From assembly GCA_021613535.1 (NCBI GenBank), contig CP075495.1, positions 11,284,001-11,348,000 on the forward strand: a DNA stretch of 64,000 nt. Reading direction: 5' to 3'. This document shows positions 60,724 through 64,000 of the stretch, piece after piece (position 1 is the stretch's first letter; every line of letters begins with the position of its first letter). This DNA comes from Adineta vaga (lineage: Eukaryota; Rotifera). The position numbers and the translations under genes were made by a program. A model generated the notes under the pieces. That model saw nothing but the letters and a program-made list of their open reading frames with translations, ran no database searches and was not told the origin of the DNA.

Positions 60724-62009
60724 GACCGGCAATAATCGTAGCAGATGGCACTCGAATAAAGTTTGTCATCGACACTGCATTTTACGTTCGACTGTTTGTC
60801 TGTACTTTTACGAATACAGAGGCGTATAAGGATAAAGAAGCAAAAGAAAAGAAAGATGACACACACACACACGAAAGAATGAATGAATGAATGAATGACG
60901 AAGTGTATTGATGAAGAGCAGGGCGAACAAAACTGAGCAAAAGAACGAAGTAAAAACAGCGAGTGGCGATTTCTTAATAATCGATAGAAAGAAACGAGCA
61001 AAAGAAAAATAGAGGTAGAGGAAGAGAAAAGAAAGAAGAATAAGTAGTACACCTCCGTCTCAATTGAATGGAGTGAAAAAATGAGAGCAAGAGAAGAAGA
61101 AGAAGAAGAGAAAGAGGAAGAAACTAGCCATGTCAACTGTCGTTTTATTCTACAATCTGATTTCTTTCAACAGTTATAGTTTAAAACAATTTCTTTTTTG
61201 ACATTCATTCTATTGGAATTTCAATAGGGATAACTATAACGTGATACTTCCAATATTTTTTCGAGCAAACTGTGTTATTCGTGATGAGCCATAAATGTCA
61301 AAATATTTCGGTATGTGTGATTATTTTTTTTTGCACAAAAACTAGAGACTATCAGACTGTTTTTCTTCCAAAATACATTACTGCTAGAAGGCAAAAAACA
61401 AAATTAACAGTATCAACACGTTTTCATCTTTATTCGCATTACTAGAACGTTATCATTAACAAATGAAATATATGTTTCATTGGTTGAAGTAAAATTTCCC
61501 AGGGGAATTCGTCAAACAAGAAATCTCTAGAGCCTTTTCTCTCTGCTTCTTGCGGTTTAGTCAGCATCAATATATGCAGTTTTTTAATCATATCGAATAA
61601 GAATTTAAAAAAAACGAAAGTATCGTCTTCCTACTAAGAAGCTTATTGTTAACTGAAGCATAACGATGAAAGAAATTTTCTAACTATCTGATGGTTACTA
61701 GAATTTGAACGGGAACAATTACTCGAAAGTTTATTCGAGCTATTATGGATTATGAATAGTTTGTTTGATTATTTTCTTATGAGATATATAAATATGTTTA
61801 TCTAATAATATTTTAACACATGAATATCATATGGCTGTAAATGTCTTGATTATAGACGCTTATATTTATCGTTTCTTTTTCTTTTTTAATTATTTTACAT
61901 ATCTACCTTCTTATTCAGCCGTATTTTACCTTTCTCATACAGATAAGTAAACGTTATGCTCGACTAAACCGTCTCTATAGTTTATCTTTTCATATATAAA
62001 TTATCTTAC
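60724..62009 (-). other. Region between the two alternative first exons of the glucosyltransferase
   Basis: Intron for the upstream exon form and promoter/5' UTR for the downstream form. It contains (AC)n and (GAAT)n runs near 60861-60896 and a GAA run near 61091-61110. The frame 60681-61136 is low-complexity antisense and not a gene. Confidence 0.5.
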
Positions 62010-62125
62010 CCGTAAAACAGACCAAGGATATGGAATGTAGCAAGAAGAGCCCAACCAAGAATAAGTACATAACCAAAAACATGTAGAATCATATCAAGAC
62101 TGCTGTTGTGATTAATGCCTAACAT
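62010..62125 (-). CDS. UGCG: Alternative first coding exon of ceramide glucosyltransferase
   Basis: From the ATG at 62125 the minus strand encodes MLGINHNSSLDMILHVFGYV then LILGWALLATFHILGLFY, and ends with GG at a perfect GTAAG donor. The 116 nt leave the exon in phase 2, exactly like the exon at 60614-60723 (110 nt, ending AG before GTAAG), so either can splice to the exon beginning T-TTA-TAT (LYKFHRKPL). It resembles the N-terminal anchor of UGCG proteins (a hydrophobic run followed by HxxGxxY). It gives an enzyme with a different membrane anchor and a different promoter. An exon of an unrelated gene is possible but would not explain the matching phase. Confidence 0.65.
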
Positions 62126-63349
62126 TGATTAACGAGAATTATTTAATAATACTAAGTAGATGTTGATGATAATGCAAATAAGAATATCTTAAAAGCCACC
62201 GTACAAACAAAATCACCAAGAAAAATAGCAGTACTTGAAAGAACAACAATGAATTTTTTTTATTTTATTTGCTTATTCTCATTGTCTTCAAGCTGTGGCC
62301 ATAGAAAAGATGATGAATAAGTACACATAATATATATACACAATGGTATGCGTCATCGTTGATGCCATGATACTTTATCTTGGGTCTCATTCTATCACAT
62401 ATCTTTTCTGTTCTTTCTAACGATAGAGGGAACTCTTGACTGGTTAGTTAATCTATATAGATATAGGACGAGTCGAAAGTCTACGAACGAATGAGAAATT
62501 GAAAAAGACAAATATGTATCTTGCCCTCTTCTTATCAATTCAATGTCATCTGTTGTTATTATTATTCTTTTTATCAAATAAAATTAAACAATTATTCAAT
62601 AAATACGGATATTATATAATTGAACAATTATTTTCTTCCGAAAATAATTGCAATTCTATATTTGCTTCATATCAATAAAAGATGAAAATAAAAAAGAAGG
62701 GATTCTGTTTACTTGAATCAGATTTAGAATCATTTTGATACTTCTATGATGTATGAAAAGACAATGAATCAATATTGATCGTTGATGAATGATAAAGTAA
62801 AGAAATCTTTTGTTAATTCATTTGACTTAAGAAATCTGATGAGTTTCTATCGTTCATATACAAATAGAATTGACAAAAAATATCAAATTGCATAGTAACT
62901 CACTATTTCTATCTCTTGAAATCGTAAAAAAACGACGTAATATAATTCCTCACATGTAAATTCAAGATCTATTTCAAAAATATTTTTCTAATGATGTCAA
63001 ACCAATTGAAAATCGAGACAGAAAAGCGAGCATTATTTATGTACGTATTATTTCAATATCAAATAGAATTCTAAAGAAAAACTAGAGCAAAAAGCCTTCA
63101 TTAATATACAAACAACAGAAAGTATAAAAGATTTCTCATTGCATTGTTCAAGGATACAAATGAAAGATTTGACTTCGATAGAGTGAACAATTTAATTTTG
63201 AATAAATGGAAATATATTGCTAATTAAAGATCTAATAAAGATTAATTATCATTATTCGATATTTAATCTTTCGCATTATCCTCAGGACAAACTTAAATGT
63301 CGTGTAATAATTTTATTTGATTCTGGTACGATCTTCATCGCTGGTTCTT
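62126..63349. other. Intergenic, no gene seen
   Basis: About 1.2 kb of very AT-rich sequence with the likely distal promoter of the glucosyltransferase and the 3' UTR of the receptor gene. No exon was recognised. Confidence 0.6.
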
Positions 63350-64000
63350 TTATTGTTTATTAAATTCTTGATGATTGATCATCGTTACTGCGCGAGATAA
63401 ATCTTCTTTTCTTTTGAATAAATTTTTTCGAACTTCTTTTGATATTTGTCGAAAGATTGCTGACGATAAATAATTGACGTAAAACATTGAAATATAATTG
63501 AAATAAAAAGCTAAACGAGCTATTTGAAGAAATAAATATTCTTGTGCTTGACGATAGGCACTTTTATCAATTGTTTGTGTTAAACTATAATAAACACTTT
63601 GAGTACAAAATGGAATCGATGATAGAATACAAATAATTATTTGTAAATATAACATGGATGCTAATTGATCATCAATACGTGCTTTACGTGTTTGAATTGT
63701 TGAAGATGTATGACCTATTCGACGATGATGAATTTGACAAAGATTTTTCCATGTTAAAAAACCGAATAAACTCATTAAAATCCATGGAAACATTCCATAA
63801 CAACATAGATTAAAGACGAAAGTGATAATCATTCCCCAAATAACGGATGTATTTTGACACGCATATTGATTCGATGTTATTTGAATTGATTTTGGATAGA
63901 TTAAAGTTGGAATTGCTAGGATCATCCAGAATAGATTAGTAAATAGACAAATACGTTTTGCAACAAAAACGGAATTTAATCGACGCCATTTTATTTCATC
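63350..64000 (-). CDS. Rhodopsin-type 7TM receptor, C-terminal part (cut by window end)
   Basis: The frame is open from the window end (DEIKWRRLNSVFVAKRICLF) to TAA at 63350, about 216 residues without an intron. It begins in the second intracellular loop and includes TM4 (LFWMILAIPTLIYP), an extracellular loop with a Cys (NQYACQNTSV), TM5 (WGMIITFVFNLCCYGMFPWI), a basic third loop (QIHHRRIGHTSS), TM6 (YLQIIICILSSIPFC), TM7 (FYFNYISMFYVNYLSSAIF, holding an NYLSSAIF variant of NPxxY) and a basic tail (KEVRKNLFKRKED). This fits the large orphan peptide-receptor-like families of bdelloids. The ligand is unknown. Confidence 0.75.
   Translation of the reverse strand, partial: DEIKWRRLNSVFVAKRICLFTNLFWMILAIPTLIYPKSIQITSNQYACQNTSVIWGMIITFVFNLCCYGMFPWILMSLFGFLTWKNLCQIHHRRIGHTSSTIQTRKARIDDQLASMLYLQIIICILSSIPFCTQSVYYSLTQTIDKSAYRQAQEYLFLQIARLAFYFNYISMFYVNYLSSAIFRQISKEVRKNLFKRKEDLSRAVTMINHQEFNKQ

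Noticed and set aside
60681-61136. Ser/Phe-rich minus frame of 151 codons
   Set aside because: Low-complexity (GAA and GAAT repeats) and overlaps the first exon of the glucosyltransferase in another frame.

Overview
This window looks like nuclear DNA of a bdelloid rotifer. The sequence is AT-rich (roughly 30% GC by eye). Genes are split by many very short GT-AG introns, mostly 50-65 bp. The gene set mixes clear animal genes (synaptotagmin, ceramide glucosyltransferase, IQCH, MGST1, syndapin, YIF1, MRPS12, a NET1/ARHGEF3-type RhoGEF) with genes of bacterial or fungal flavour, and two divergent rhodopsin-type receptors sit among them. That mixture is characteristic of bdelloids. The species assignment is inference, because no rRNA, telomere or spliced-leader sequence was found.

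Layout. 1-323: 5' end of an unknown gene (-). 952-4419: two tandem genes (-) for a bacterial-type D-alanyl-D-alanine carboxypeptidase (DacB/PBP4, peptidase S13), with matching intron positions and a nearly identical shared tract of about 306 bp. 4940-6786: a FUT8-like (GT23) Golgi glycosyltransferase (-). 7866-10483: a secreted protein with three discoidin/fucolectin-like domains (-). A sparse region follows up to about 18 kb, with one unknown + gene (15297-15952) and one doubtful small secreted - gene. 18315-19016: a secreted Gly/Ser/Tyr-repeat protein that reads like a prohormone. 19704-23632: a P2C-like cation P-type ATPase (-). 25123-26178: an intronless PAP2 lipid phosphatase (+).

28338-31323: synaptotagmin-1 type gene. 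32721-33781: an orphan 7TM receptor. 34340-34678: a small secreted cystine-knot-like protein (-). 36064-40343: IQCH (-), head to head with MGST1 at 40498-41068 (+). 44507-50873: a run of four same-strand genes (RhoGEF, sigma-class GST, YIF1, MRPS12). 50959-51255: a small secreted protein (-). 53346-54505: a syndapin F-BAR protein without an SH3 domain. 55604-56149: an unknown, possibly myristoylated protein. 57566-62125: ceramide glucosyltransferase (-) with two apparent alternative first exons. 63350-64000: a second 7TM receptor, cut by the window end (-).

Most genes are independent housekeeping, neural or membrane-trafficking genes and form no pathway. The parts most worth a second look are the intron-bearing DacB pair with its conversion-like tract, the P-type ATPase and PAP2 phosphatase whose key residues are replaced, the prohormone-like repeat protein, and the alternative membrane-anchor exons of the glucosyltransferase. 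Exon boundaries were set by hand from splice signals and reading frame. Homology statements rest on recognised motifs, not on a database search.
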